Shown one piece after another: positions 22,748 to 30,884 of a DNA stretch of 47,904 nt. This DNA comes from an uncultured Rhodospirillales bacterium (GTDB lineage: Bacteria > Pseudomonadota > Alphaproteobacteria > Acetobacterales > Acetobacteraceae). Every line of letters begins with the position of its first letter. Position 1 is the stretch's first letter. The stretch covers positions 1 through 47,904 of the forward strand of contig CAIPLM010000055.1 of NCBI GenBank assembly GCA_903865895.1. Reading direction: 5' to 3'. The translations under genes were made by a program, and so were the position numbers. Below the pieces are notes generated by a model. The model worked only from the letters and a program-made list of their open reading frames with translations. It did not search any database and had not been told where the DNA came from.

Positions 22748-24640
22748 ATGTCCTTCCGTCTGATCATCATACTCGCCTGCGCCGCGCTCCTCGCGCTGTT
22801 CGGCGGCCTCGGCCAATTCGCACTGCGCAGCGCCGAGCGCCTCGGTGCCATGGCGATCGGCATCTATGACGGCGCCTATATGGGCATCAACTACGCCCGC
22901 GGCGCCGAGGCCGAGTTGCTGCGCATCGAGCGCAACGTAACAGCTGGCGGGTTGGACGATGCCGCCCGCAAGGCACTCGGCGCAACGGCCGACCATCTCT
23001 CCATCGCCGCCGAGCGCGCCATGTCGGCGAGGGCGCGCGAGCTTACCTTGGCCGCCCGCGGTGCGGTGCTGGCCCTGCGGGATATCGGGAAGGATGGGGA
23101 TATCGCCGCCCATCTCGCGCGCATCGGCCCGATGATGAACCAGGTTGTGCAGCGCTTCACCGCAGACGGGTTGGAGGCCCGCGATGATGCCGAGGCCGCG
23201 GTGGAAGACGCGACCTCCGTGCTCAAAATGGCGGTCATCGGCAGCTTCGCCCTGGCCGTGCTGATCGGCGTAGTGCTGGAACGCGCGGTGGTGCCGGCAA
23301 TCCGCCGCGCCGTGCGTCTGGCCGGCAGCATCGCGGAGGGGCGGCTCGACAATCCCGTCCGCCTCGGGCGCGGCGAGGCTGGCCGCCTGATGGCGGCCCT
23401 CGCCTCCCTCCAGGCCTCGATCGCCGCCAATCTGGCGCGGCTCAATGAGATGCACGAGGCCGAGCAGCGCCAGCAAGCCGCGCAGGAAGCCACCGTGGCG
23501 GACGCGCTGCGGCACCTCGCCGACTCGCTGGAGGACGAGATGACCCGCGCCGTGCGGCTTGTCGCCGACAGCAGCACGGATATGCTCGACCGTGCCGAAG
23601 AAATGGCCGGCTCCGCCCTCCAGGTGCACCGCAGCACCACCGAGGTGAGCGGTGCGGTGATGGAGGCTTCCAGCAATGTGGACCGGGTGGCAGAAATTGC
23701 CGCCAATCTCGCCGGCGCCATGCGGCAGATCGCCACCACCGTGGCAGGCTCGGCCGACATCACCCGCCAGGCGGTCGCCGCCGGCGAGCGCACCGAGCGG
23801 GCGATCCGCCAGCTGAACGAGGTTCTCGGTCAGATCGGCGCCATCGCCGACATGATCAACCGCATCGCCGGCCAGACCAATCTGCTCGCGCTCAATGCCA
23901 CCATCGAGGCGGCCCGCGCCGGCGAGGCCGGGCGCGGCTTCGCCGTGGTGGCCGGCGAAGTGAAGAACTTGGCAGTGCAGACCACCCGTTCGACCACCAA
24001 CATCACCCGTCATATCGGCGAAATCCGCCGCATCATGGATGAGGCGGTGGGCGCCATGGGCGAGCTCGGCGCCACCGTGCGTGACATGGACGGCATTTCC
24101 GCCCAGGTCGTCAGCGCCATCGAGCGCGAAGGCGCGGCGACCAGCGAAATCGCGGCCCGGCTGGAAGAAGCCGCCGACGCCGCGCGCGTCGTCTCCAGCC
24201 GCACCGCGGACGTCGCCGATATCGCCACCCGCACGCAAACCGCGGTCGAAGCGGTAAAACTCCAGTCCGTCGGCATGCGCGGCCAGATCATCGCCTTGCA
24301 GCATGTGTTGGTGAAGGTGGTCCGCAGTGCAGCCCCCCACCTCAACCGGCGCAACCATCCGCGCTTCACGATCGACGCCCCGGCCAACATCACCACTCCC
24401 GGTGGCAGCTTCACCGCTATCGTCACCGATATCTCGGCCGGCGGCGCCAAGCTGCGGCTTGACGGTCCAGCGCCGTCTGAAATTCCGAGCAGCGGCGAAT
24501 TGCGCCTGCCATCGCACGCCCCGCTGCCATTCCACACCATCGAGATGTCGGAGGAGGGCCTCCGCGTCGCCTTCGCCACGCACGCCCCGGTGGAAGCGGT
24601 ACTCGCCAGCATCGCCACCACCCATGCCTCCGCCGCCTGA
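22748..24640 (+). CDS. Methyl-accepting chemotaxis protein with C-terminal PilZ domain
   Basis: A 630-residue transmembrane chemoreceptor. TM1 is at about 5-24, then a helical sensor region of about 130 residues, TM2 at about 159-182, a HAMP-like segment (about 183-240) and the signalling coiled coil, with its hairpin tip near [14 protein letters not shown] and G-F-A-V-V-A-G-E-V. After the coil a PilZ domain (about 530-625) shows both c-di-GMP motifs: R-R-N-H-P-R (R-x3-R type) and D-I-S-A-G-G (D-x-S-x-x-G). It should pass a periplasmic signal to CheA/CheW while its output or location responds to c-di-GMP. It begins 6 bp after the cupredoxin gene, so it is probably co-transcribed with the redox genes. 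The sensor region shows no haem or PAS motif. Confidence 0.93.
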   Translation: MSFRLIIILACAALLALFGGLGQFALRSAERLGAMAIGIYDGAYMGINYARGAEAELLRIERNVTAGGLDDAARKALGATADHLSIAAERAMSARARELTLAARGAVLALRDIGKDGDIAAHLARIGPMMNQVVQRFTADGLEARDDAEAAVEDATSVLKMAVIGSFALAVLIGVVLERAVVPAIRRAVRLAGSIAEGRLDNPVRLGRGEAGRLMAALASLQASIAANLARLNEMHEAEQRQQAAQEATVADALRHLADSLEDEMTRAVRLVADSSTDMLDRAEEMAGSALQVHRSTTEVSGAVMEASSNVDRVAEIAANLAGAMRQIATTVAGSADITRQAVAAGERTERAIRQLNEVLGQIGAIADMINRIAGQTNLLALNATIEAARAGEAGRGFAVVAGEVKNLAVQTTRSTTNITRHIGEIRRIMDEAVGAMGELGATVRDMDGISAQVVSAIEREGAATSEIAARLEEAADAARVVSSRTADVADIATRTQTAVEAVKLQSVGMRGQIIALQHVLVKVVRSAAPHLNRRNHPRFTIDAPANITTPGGSFTAIVTDISAGGAKLRLDGPAPSEIPSSGELRLPSHAPLPFHTIEMSEEGLRVAFATHAPVEAVLASIATTHASAA

Positions 24641-24648
24641 GCGGCGGA
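24629..24648. terminator. Hairpin between convergent genes, candidate bidirectional terminator
   Basis: TCCGCCGC-CTGA-GCGGCGGA is a perfect 8-bp stem with a 4-nt loop that contains the TGA stop of the chemoreceptor gene. It lies in the 14-bp gap to the convergent dehydrogenase gene. There is no T-run on either side. Confidence 0.35.
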
Positions 24649-24654
24649 TCGTCC

Positions 24655-25638
24655 TCAGAGGTAACGGTCGCCGGCGCCAACCAGGTTGAGGGGCGTCTCA
24701 CCGCGCAGGGCCCGGGCGCAGTTCTCGGCAGCACGGCGCAGCCCGGTCGGCCGCGTCGCGGGCACCGAGGCCGAGTTATGCGGCGAGCCGATGACGTTGG
24801 GCAGCGTCAGGAACGGATAATCCATCGCGAAACGGCCATGGCGCACCGGCTCGATCCACCAGGCGTCGATACAGGCGGTGAATGCGGGATTGGCCTGGAG
24901 ATGCGCGTAAAGCGCCGCCTCCTCGATGATTTCGCCGCGCGCGAGATTGATCAGAATGGCGTCCGGCTTCATCGCCGCGAACTGCGCGGCACCAATCAGC
25001 CGCTCCGTCGCCCGGGTCAGCGGCGCGCTGATCACCAGCACGTCGGACGCCCCTAGAAGCGTATCCAGCCGATCCGGCGTGCCGATCCAATCCACCCCAT
25101 CCTCCGCCCGGCCTCCGCGATTGATGGCGTGGATTCGCATGCCAAACGCCCGCAGCAACCGCGCCGTCGCCCGGCCGATTGCGCCGTAGCCGAAGATTCC
25201 GCACACCCCACCCGACAGCATGCGGTTGGGTATCTGCTGATTGAAGGCGCCGCGCGTGAGCGCGCCATGCTCCACAACCAACCGCTTCGCCGCCGCCAGC
25301 GCCATCGCCACCGCATGCTCCGCCATCGGCTCGGCATAGGCGCCGGCATTGGTGGCCACCTTCACGCCCGGCGGCAGATCGCCGATCGGGATGAAATCGA
25401 TGCCCGCGGGCATGAACTGGATGAGCTTTGCCCCAGCGAGCAAGCCAGCCTCGCCTGGCCGCAATTCCTGCGCGGTATTGGCGGCGAACAGCACATCGGC
25501 ACGGCTGAGCGCGGCGGCCCGGCCAGCGTCATCGCAATCGGCGAGATGGATGATCTCCCCTGCCCCGCCGACCGTCTCGGCCACCAAGGCGCGTTCGGCG
25601 ACATTCAGGGTGAAGCTGACGACGATTATTCCCGGCAT
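24655..25638 (-). CDS. D-isomer-specific 2-hydroxyacid dehydrogenase
   Basis: A 327-residue NAD(P)-dependent dehydrogenase that interconverts a D-2-hydroxy acid and its 2-oxo acid. The nucleotide fold carries G-Y-G-A-I-G (150-155). The catalytic residues are Arg234 (N-L-A-R-G-E), Glu263 (W-W-I-E-P) and His287 (G-S-P-H-N-S); the usual order R, E, H is kept. The last motif has Asn after His in place of the common Ile/Val, and the C-terminal segment W-W-I-E-P matches glyoxylate/hydroxypyruvate-type members. It is a single gene on this strand, convergent with the chemoreceptor gene and divergent from the binding-protein gene at 25878 with 239 bp between starts. Confidence 0.92.
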   Translation of the reverse strand: MPGIIVVSFTLNVAERALVAETVGGAGEIIHLADCDDAGRAAALSRADVLFAANTAQELRPGEAGLLAGAKLIQFMPAGIDFIPIGDLPPGVKVATNAGAYAEPMAEHAVAMALAAAKRLVVEHGALTRGAFNQQIPNRMLSGGVCGIFGYGAIGRATARLLRAFGMRIHAINRGGRAEDGVDWIGTPDRLDTLLGASDVLVISAPLTRATERLIGAAQFAAMKPDAILINLARGEIIEEAALYAHLQANPAFTACIDAWWIEPVRHGRFAMDYPFLTLPNVIGSPHNSASVPATRPTGLRRAAENCARALRGETPLNLVGAGDRYL

Positions 25639-25798
25639 GGGCGGCTCCGATCGGTTGCGCGCGTTTCAGGCAGGCTTGCAGGCTGGCCGCAAGCAGGCAA
25701 CCCGGCGGCCTATTCCGGTGACGCGAAATTCTTCTGGCGCCGGAGGCCAGACTGGCCGCATCGTGGTGGGGTCTCGACGGCCCCCCTCGTCCTGACGC

Positions 25799-25819
25799 GG
25801 ATCGCCTCTCCGGCGATCC
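25799..25819 (+). promoter_or_regulatory. Hairpin in the leader of the binding-protein gene
   Basis: GGATCGCC-TCTCC-GGCGATCC gives a perfect 8-bp stem with a 5-nt loop, about 58 bp upstream of the ATG at 25878. It may be a leader hairpin or protein-binding dyad; no known riboswitch core is visible. Confidence 0.3.
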
Positions 25820-25877
25820 CGTCGCGGCACGGGGCAACCGCCGCGATGGAAACGATAATCAAGAAGCAGGGGAAACC

Positions 25878-27089
25878 ATGAAGCGCCGCACCGTACTTGC
25901 CGGCCTCGCCGGCACAGCCGCCACCGCCAGCCTCATCCGCCCAGCCCGCGCCGTCACTGTCGGCGTGACCAAGACCGAGATCAAAATCGGCAGCACCACC
26001 GCCTTCAGCGGCCCCGCCTCGGCCTATTCCATCGGCGCCAAGGCGGTGATGGCCTACATGAAGAAGATCAACGCCGAAGGCGGCATCAACGGCCGCAAAA
26101 TCAACCTGTTGATGTATGACGACGGCTACAACCCGGCCAAAACCGTGGAAATGACCCGCAAGCTGGTGGAGCAGGACGAGGTCGCCTTCCTCCTCGCCCA
26201 GCTCGGTACCGCGCCCAATTCGGCGATCCACAAATACGTCAACGGCAAGAAGGTCCCGCACCTGTTCGTCGCCACCGGCGCCGCCAAATGGGGCGATCCC
26301 GAGCACTACCCGTGGACGATCGGCTGGAACCCGAACTACCGCACGGAAGGCCAGATCTACGCCAAGTACATGCTGCGCGAGCGCCCGAACGGCAAGATCG
26401 CCATCCTCTACCAGAACGATGACCTCGGCCGCGACTATGTCGATGGCGTGCGGGACGTGCTGGGCAAGGACTACGAGAAGCGGGTGATCCGCGCCGTCTC
26501 CTATGAGGTGACGGATGCAACGGTGGACAGCCAGGTTGCCAGCCTCGCCGATAGCGGGGCGGATTGCCTGATCAGCGCCTCGACGCCGAAATTTGGCGCC
26601 CAGCTCATCCGCAAGGCCTACGACATCGGCTGGCAGCCCCTGCATTGCATGACCAACGTGACCTCCTCGGTCTCCACCGTCATGAAGCCGGCCGGCGCCC
26701 AGAAGGGCATCGGCATCATCACCTCCACCTACGTGAAGGACCCCAACGACCCGAGCTGGGCCAAGGACCCGGCGATGCTCGAATGGCGGGCCTTCGTGGA
26801 GAAATGGGGCGAAGGCCTGCTCGACGGCAATGACGTCAACTGCTTCGTCGGCCTCGGCTACGCCCGCACCGGCCTGCAGGTGGTGCGCCAATGCGGCGAT
26901 GATCTCTCGCGTGAGAACATCATGCGCCAGGCCGCCAACATCAAGAACCTCGATGTCGGCGTGCTGTTCCCGGGCATCCTCGTCAACACCTCGCCGACCA
27001 ACTTCCGGCCGATCACCCAGATGCAGCTGACGCGCTGGAACGGCGAGTTCTGGGACCGCTTCGGCGGCCTGCTCGAAGGCTCCACCTAA
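25878..27089 (+). CDS. ABC transporter substrate-binding protein, branched-chain amino acid (type 1) family
   Basis: A 403-residue periplasmic binding protein of the LivJ/Peripla_BP_6 type. The N-terminus K-R-R-T-V-L-A-G-L-A-G is a twin-arginine-like or lipoprotein-free Sec leader cleaved near A-R-A. The mature protein begins with I-K-I-G-S-T-T-A-F-S-G-P-A-S-A-Y, the usual first strand and ligand loop of the family, followed by two lobes with G-G-I-N-G-R-K-I. The ATG follows AGGGGAAACC. No permease or ATPase genes of the Liv type are adjacent, so it is an orphan that must use a transporter encoded elsewhere. It sits beside, but on the opposite strand to, the biotin carrier gene (10 bp between stops). 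Ligand unknown; this family binds amino acids, amides, urea and aromatic acids. Confidence 0.9.
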   Translation: MKRRTVLAGLAGTAATASLIRPARAVTVGVTKTEIKIGSTTAFSGPASAYSIGAKAVMAYMKKINAEGGINGRKINLLMYDDGYNPAKTVEMTRKLVEQDEVAFLLAQLGTAPNSAIHKYVNGKKVPHLFVATGAAKWGDPEHYPWTIGWNPNYRTEGQIYAKYMLRERPNGKIAILYQNDDLGRDYVDGVRDVLGKDYEKRVIRAVSYEVTDATVDSQVASLADSGADCLISASTPKFGAQLIRKAYDIGWQPLHCMTNVTSSVSTVMKPAGAQKGIGIITSTYVKDPNDPSWAKDPAMLEWRAFVEKWGEGLLDGNDVNCFVGLGYARTGLQVVRQCGDDLSRENIMRQAANIKNLDVGVLFPGILVNTSPTNFRPITQMQLTRWNGEFWDRFGGLLEGST

Positions 27090-27099
27090 TCCGCCGGGG

Positions 27100-27321
27100 C
27101 TAAACCTCGAGAATGAGGAGGGCCTGTCCTTCGCTGACAGGTTCCTCCTCCTTCACCAGGATCTCCTTGACGCGCCCGGCCTTGGGCGCCTCAACGGGGA
27201 TCTCCGTCTTCATCGCCTCCAGGATCAGCAGCACATCATCCACAGCGACGCTGTCGCCGGGCGCGACCTCGATTTTCCACACGCGGGCGTCGATGTCGGA
27301 AAGTACGCGAACTTCGCTCAT
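27100..27321 (-). CDS. Small biotin carboxyl carrier protein (biotin/lipoyl-attachment domain)
   Basis: A 73-residue stand-alone biotinyl domain. The attachment lysine is Lys38 in L-E-A-M-K-T-E, where the more common motif is A-M-K-M. The hammerhead fold pattern (V-A-P-G-D-S-V-A-V-D-D and the closing K-E-I-L-V-K-E-E-E-P-V-S-E-G) is complete, so it is not a fragment despite its size. The ATG at 27321 gives M-S-E-V-R-V; the frame is open upstream through the adjacent gene, but that sequence is unrelated. It follows the carboxyltransferase gene by 34 bp and ends the leftward operon. No biotin carboxylase gene is in this operon; the nearest biotin carboxylase domain is in the fused enzyme at 38337. 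Confidence 0.87.
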   Translation of the reverse strand: MSEVRVLSDIDARVWKIEVAPGDSVAVDDVLLILEAMKTEIPVEAPKAGRVKEILVKEEEPVSEGQALLILEV

Positions 27322-27355
27322 GTCGGGTCTCGCTGAGGTCGGGGTGTGGCATTGG

Positions 27356-28909
27356 TCATGGCATGTAGGGTATCCACGGCACCCCCACCTGGGTGGCCAG
27401 CACGCGCTGGGCGTCATGGACGAAATCCACCATTTTGCGGCGGGTGTGGCGCGGGTCGATGATGTCCTGCCCGGTGGCCTCGGCGGTGCGAAACGGCGAG
27501 GCGATCGCCTGCAACCGCGCCTCGATCTCCGCCTTCTTCGCCGCCGGATCGGGGGCCGCCTCGATCTCGCGCCGGTACGCCGCCGAGACGCCGCCTGAGA
27601 TATGCATCGAGCCCCAACTCGCCGAGGGCCACGCATAACGGCGATACATGCCGGAGGGCCGATGGTGGCACTGGCCGGCGACGCCGAAGGCACGGCCGAC
27701 CACGACCGTGAGCCACGGCATGCGGCTGCTGCACACCGAGGTCAACAGCCGCGCACCAGCCCGCTCAATCCCCATGCGTTCGGAATTGGGGCCGACCATG
27801 AAGCCTGGCTCGTCGCACAGCGAGATCAGCGGCAGATGAAAAGTGTCGGCGAGCGAAATCAGCCGCATCACCTTGTTGCCCTCCGCCACGTCGGTGGAGC
27901 CGCCATTGAAGCGCGGGTTGTTGGCCATCAGCGCCACCGGGTAGCCATCGATCCGCGCGAGGCCGGTGATGCGGGCTCGGCCGTAGAGGGGGGCGATCTC
28001 GAAAAACGAGTCCTTGTCGACCACGTGCTCGATCAGCTTGCGGGCATTATGCGCCTGGCGCGGATTGCGCGGCATGAGCGACAGCAGCGCCTCATCGGCC
28101 CGCTCCGGATCATCCGTCACCGGTCCACGCGGCGGCATTTCGTCCACCGAAAGCGGCATGTAGGAGAGGAAGCGGCGGATCTGCGCGAAGGCATCCGCCT
28201 CAGTCTCCGCGAGATTGTCGATGCAACCGGAGATGCGGGTATGGATCTGGTCGCCGCCCAGCTCCTCCTTGGTAATGTCGATGCCGAGCGCCGCCTTCAC
28301 CACCGGCGGCCCGCCGGGGAAGATCTGGCTGATATCCTTCACCATCACGTTGAAATGCCCAAGGCAGGCGACCACCGCGGGAATCCCGGCCACTGAGCCC
28401 AGAACTGCGGACGCCACCGGCACTTTGGAGAGCAACTGCACCTCATACTGGGTGTAGGAATTGCCATCCGGCAAATAGGTGCGGCCGGCTTCCTCGAAGG
28501 TGCGCACCGAACCGCCGGCGCCGTCCTGCAGGCGGATGAACGGCAGCCGCCACTCCAGCGCCCGCTCGGAAGCGCGCGACTCGCGGCCGAGCCCGCCGGA
28601 CATGCCGCCAGAGCCGCCGCGCACGGTGAAATCCCCGGCCACCACCACCGCCTTGCGCCCATCGAGGCGGATCATGCCCTCAACGGTCGGCTTGGGCGTG
28701 AAGGCGGCGAGTTCTGGTCCGTTATAGGTGCCTTGCCCGACCAGCCCCATGAATTCATCGAAACTGCCGGGGTCAGCGAGGCCGTCGACGCGCTCGCGGG
28801 CGGTGAGTTTGCCGCGGGCATGGTGGCGGGCGATGTTCTCCGCCCCGCCCATCGCCTTGGCCATTTCGAGCCGCCGGTTCAGCTCATCGACTTCTTTTTG
28901 CCAGGACAT
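27356..28909 (-). CDS. Acyl-CoA carboxylase carboxyltransferase (beta) subunit
   Basis: A 517-residue biotin-dependent carboxyltransferase of the propionyl/acetyl/methylcrotonyl-CoA carboxylase beta type. It moves CO2 from carboxybiotin to an acyl-CoA. Both crotonase-like halves are visible: the N-half with H-H-A-R-G-K-L-T-A-R-E-R and D-G-A-G-G-S-V, and the C-half with A-L-M-A-N-N-P-R-F-N-G-G and G-F-M-V-G-P-N-S-E. Each half supplies oxyanion glycines for CO2 or CoA binding. Its partner is the small biotin carrier 34 bp downstream; upstream at 80 bp is the dioxygenase gene. The acyl specificity is not readable. Together with the carrier it forms a two-gene carboxylase lacking its own biotin carboxylase. 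Confidence 0.9.
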   Translation of the reverse strand: MSWQKEVDELNRRLEMAKAMGGAENIARHHARGKLTARERVDGLADPGSFDEFMGLVGQGTYNGPELAAFTPKPTVEGMIRLDGRKAVVVAGDFTVRGGSGGMSGGLGRESRASERALEWRLPFIRLQDGAGGSVRTFEEAGRTYLPDGNSYTQYEVQLLSKVPVASAVLGSVAGIPAVVACLGHFNVMVKDISQIFPGGPPVVKAALGIDITKEELGGDQIHTRISGCIDNLAETEADAFAQIRRFLSYMPLSVDEMPPRGPVTDDPERADEALLSLMPRNPRQAHNARKLIEHVVDKDSFFEIAPLYGRARITGLARIDGYPVALMANNPRFNGGSTDVAEGNKVMRLISLADTFHLPLISLCDEPGFMVGPNSERMGIERAGARLLTSVCSSRMPWLTVVVGRAFGVAGQCHHRPSGMYRRYAWPSASWGSMHISGGVSAAYRREIEAAPDPAAKKAEIEARLQAIASPFRTAEATGQDIIDPRHTRRKMVDFVHDAQRVLATQVGVPWIPYMP

Positions 28910-28989
28910 CGCCGTCTCCTCCGTCTTGCACGGTTACCCGACGATGGCATGGCCCGCGATTTGGCAACACCCCGGCGAGGCCTGCTGAT

Positions 28990-29892
28990 TCAAGCCATCT
29001 GCTCGATGGTTGGCGCATCGCCGGCCAGCCTGGTCTGCCGCACATCGCGCAATTCGGCCGGATCGAAGCGGCGGCCGCGGTGCATGGTGGTGCGGTTGTC
29101 CCACACCACGAGGTCATTCACCCGCCAGGCATGCGAGTAGACGAAGCGCGGGCCGGTCGCGAACTCCGTCAACTCATGCAGGAACATGCGCGCCTCGGGG
29201 ATCGACCATCCCTCGATCGTCCCGGCATGGGAGGAGAGGAACAGCGATTTGCGGCCGGTGACGGGATGGGTGCGCACCAAACGCTGGCGCACCGGCGCGA
29301 AGGCGGCGCGCTCGGCCTCGCTCATTTCCGCGAAACCCACCTTCTCGCGCGAATACATCTGCGAATGGCCACAGACGAGGTCCTCCACCATGGCGCGGGT
29401 GCGCGCGTCGAGCGCGTCATAAGCGGCGCGCATATCGGCGAACTCGGTATTGCCGCCCCAGGACGGCACGGCGCGGCCGGACAGCAGGGAGTATTTCGCC
29501 GGCACCGGCCGAAAGGAGCTATCGGAGTGCCAGAGCCGGTCGGCGAGCTTGAACATATAGGCGCGGGTATCCGCCGCCAGCGGGCGCCCCTGCCCGTCGA
29601 TATTGGAGAAATCGCCGATCCCAGCACCAAGGCTGCGCGCCTCCTGGTCGGTGCGGAAATGGATCCGCCCGATCCCGCTGCCATGGCCGGATTTTTCGAG
29701 CACGCCGAATTGCAGCGTGAAGGCGAGCTGCTCGGCATCGCTCAGCGCCTGGCCGGGAAACACCAGCACGGCGAACTGGTCCATCCCCGCCTCCACCGCC
29801 GCGACCTCGGCGGGCGAGAGCGGGGCGCGGCAATCGAGGCCCATGACCTCGCCGGCGAAACCAGGCGTGAGCGGCGTGATGGTCAGCGTCAT
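28990..29892 (-). CDS. TauD/TfdA-family Fe(II)/2-oxoglutarate dioxygenase
   Basis: A 300-residue non-haem iron oxygenase that hydroxylates its substrate with 2-oxoglutarate and O2, often cleaving C-S, C-O or C-N bonds as in taurine or 2,4-D breakdown. The facial triad is His122 and Asp124 in W-H-S-D and His271 in T-M-H-R-G. A downstream arginine cluster R-D-V-R-Q-T-R (282-288) provides the 2-oxoglutarate carboxylate clamp. The Y-S-L-L-S and P-S-W-G-G-N-T-E-F-A-D stretch is typical of the family. It follows the regulator gene by 31 bp and precedes the carboxyltransferase gene by 80 bp, in one leftward operon. By context it may release the carboxylic acid that is later bound to CoA; the actual substrate is unknown. 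Confidence 0.92.
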   Translation of the reverse strand: MTLTITPLTPGFAGEVMGLDCRAPLSPAEVAAVEAGMDQFAVLVFPGQALSDAEQLAFTLQFGVLEKSGHGSGIGRIHFRTDQEARSLGAGIGDFSNIDGQGRPLAADTRAYMFKLADRLWHSDSSFRPVPAKYSLLSGRAVPSWGGNTEFADMRAAYDALDARTRAMVEDLVCGHSQMYSREKVGFAEMSEAERAAFAPVRQRLVRTHPVTGRKSLFLSSHAGTIEGWSIPEARMFLHELTEFATGPRFVYSHAWRVNDLVVWDNRTTMHRGRRFDPAELRDVRQTRLAGDAPTIEQMA

Positions 29893-29923
29893 AGGGGCAC
29901 CTCGTGAATGGCGGCGGGAGGGA

Positions 29924-30709
29924 TCAGCGCGCCGGCGCGGCGCGATCGTGGAACAGCAACCGGGGGTCCGCGACCATGCCGCGCGTGGCCGACAAAGTCG
30001 CGAGCACGCTATCGCGCGTCGCCTGGATTTCCTCGCGGAACAGCCGCTCGGCCAACGTCTCGTTGCCGCGCCTGATGGCCGCCAGCATCCGGGTCCAGTA
30101 ATCCACCGTCGCGCGCTTGCGCTCCTGGGTGAGATAGTCGAGCGGCTGGGCCCGCCACATCAGGCCCCAGATCGAGCCATGGAACTGCTCCCGGAGCATC
30201 CGCTCCAAATGCCCGGCGCCGCAATGGTGGTAGATCGCCCGGGCACATAGCGCGATCGTCAGGGCGAATTCCGTCGGCCCGCCCTCGTCCGCCGCCATGG
30301 CGGTCAGCGTCTCGATGCAACCGGCCAGCGCCGCGACATGTTCGGGCGTGCGGCGGCGGGTGAACTGGCGGGCGGCCACGCCGGCGAGCGCCGCCCGGAT
30401 GTTGAAGGATTCGGCAATCAGATCGAGCGAAACGCCGACGACATAGGCGCCACGGCGGGGATGCAGCACGGCGAGCCCGTGTTTCTGAAGCTCGCGGATC
30501 GCCTCGCGCACCGGCCCGCGGCTCACGCCATACATCGCCGCCAGCTCCATCTCGCGCAGGCGCTCGCCGTCGACATACTCACCGTTGACGATCGCGGCGG
30601 CGACGTGATTGGCGATCTGCTCGGGGATCGTCAGCGTCCGCTCGCCGCGCCGCCGGGCTGGCGCGCGTGGCGCGACCTCATCATCGGCAGGCAGGAAAAT
30701 CGTATTCAC
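29924..30709 (-). CDS. GntR-family transcriptional regulator (FadR/VanR-like)
   Basis: A 261-residue one-component regulator. The N-terminal winged helix is clear (I-P-E-Q-I-A-N-H-V, L-R-E-M-E-L-A-A-M-Y-G-V-S-R, P-V-R-E-A-I-R-E-L) and ends R-R-G-A-Y-V. The C-terminal all-helical domain has FCD length, but its metal-binding histidines seem altered: one segment reads I-Y-H-H-C-G and the usual H-x-x-I-x-x-A-I reads W-T-R-M-L-A-A-I. No ATG lies near the start of homology. I chose GTG at 30709 (V-N-T-I-F-L) with GGAGGA 11 bp upstream; a TTG 15-18 codons further upstream is an alternative. It heads the leftward operon and faces the peptide-transporter operon across a 175-bp spacer holding a strong dyad. 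Confidence 0.88.
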   Translation of the reverse strand: MNTIFLPADDEVAPRAPARRRGERTLTIPEQIANHVAAAIVNGEYVDGERLREMELAAMYGVSRGPVREAIRELQKHGLAVLHPRRGAYVVGVSLDLIAESFNIRAALAGVAARQFTRRRTPEHVAALAGCIETLTAMAADEGGPTEFALTIALCARAIYHHCGAGHLERMLREQFHGSIWGLMWRAQPLDYLTQERKRATVDYWTRMLAAIRRGNETLAERLFREEIQATRDSVLATLSATRGMVADPRLLFHDRAAPAR

Positions 30710-30775
30710 CTGGTTCCGGGTCCTCCGCGCATCCCTGGGCAACAATCCTTCCTTGCGCAGGACGGTGATACTTTG

Positions 30776-30807
30776 CAAGCCGCACGATTGTCGACAATAG
30801 CGGCTTG
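30776..30807. promoter_or_regulatory. Extended dyad, probable GntR operator between divergent operons
   Basis: A perfect 12-bp palindrome ATTGTCGACAAT (30787-30798) is framed by perfect 8-bp inverted arms CAAGCCGC (30776-30783) and GCGGCTTG (30800-30807). The centre T-T-G-T-C-G-A-C-A-A fits the GT(N)xAC half-site pattern known for FadR/VanR-type GntR regulators. A -35-like TTGACG (30805-30810) reading right overlaps the right arm. The position between the regulator gene and the ABC operon suggests control of both arms. Confidence 0.65.
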
Positions 30808-30884
30808 ACGAGACAGGGGTCCGGTGCTGCTGTGATGGCAATGGCCCGCGCGACAAGCGACGGTCACAAGGGAAGGAAGCGACG

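Noticed and set aside
19517-24640. Calling the organism an iron oxidiser outright
   Set aside because: Cyc2-like proteins occur outside proven iron oxidisers, and the window shows neither a terminal oxidase nor a soluble c-type cytochrome partner.
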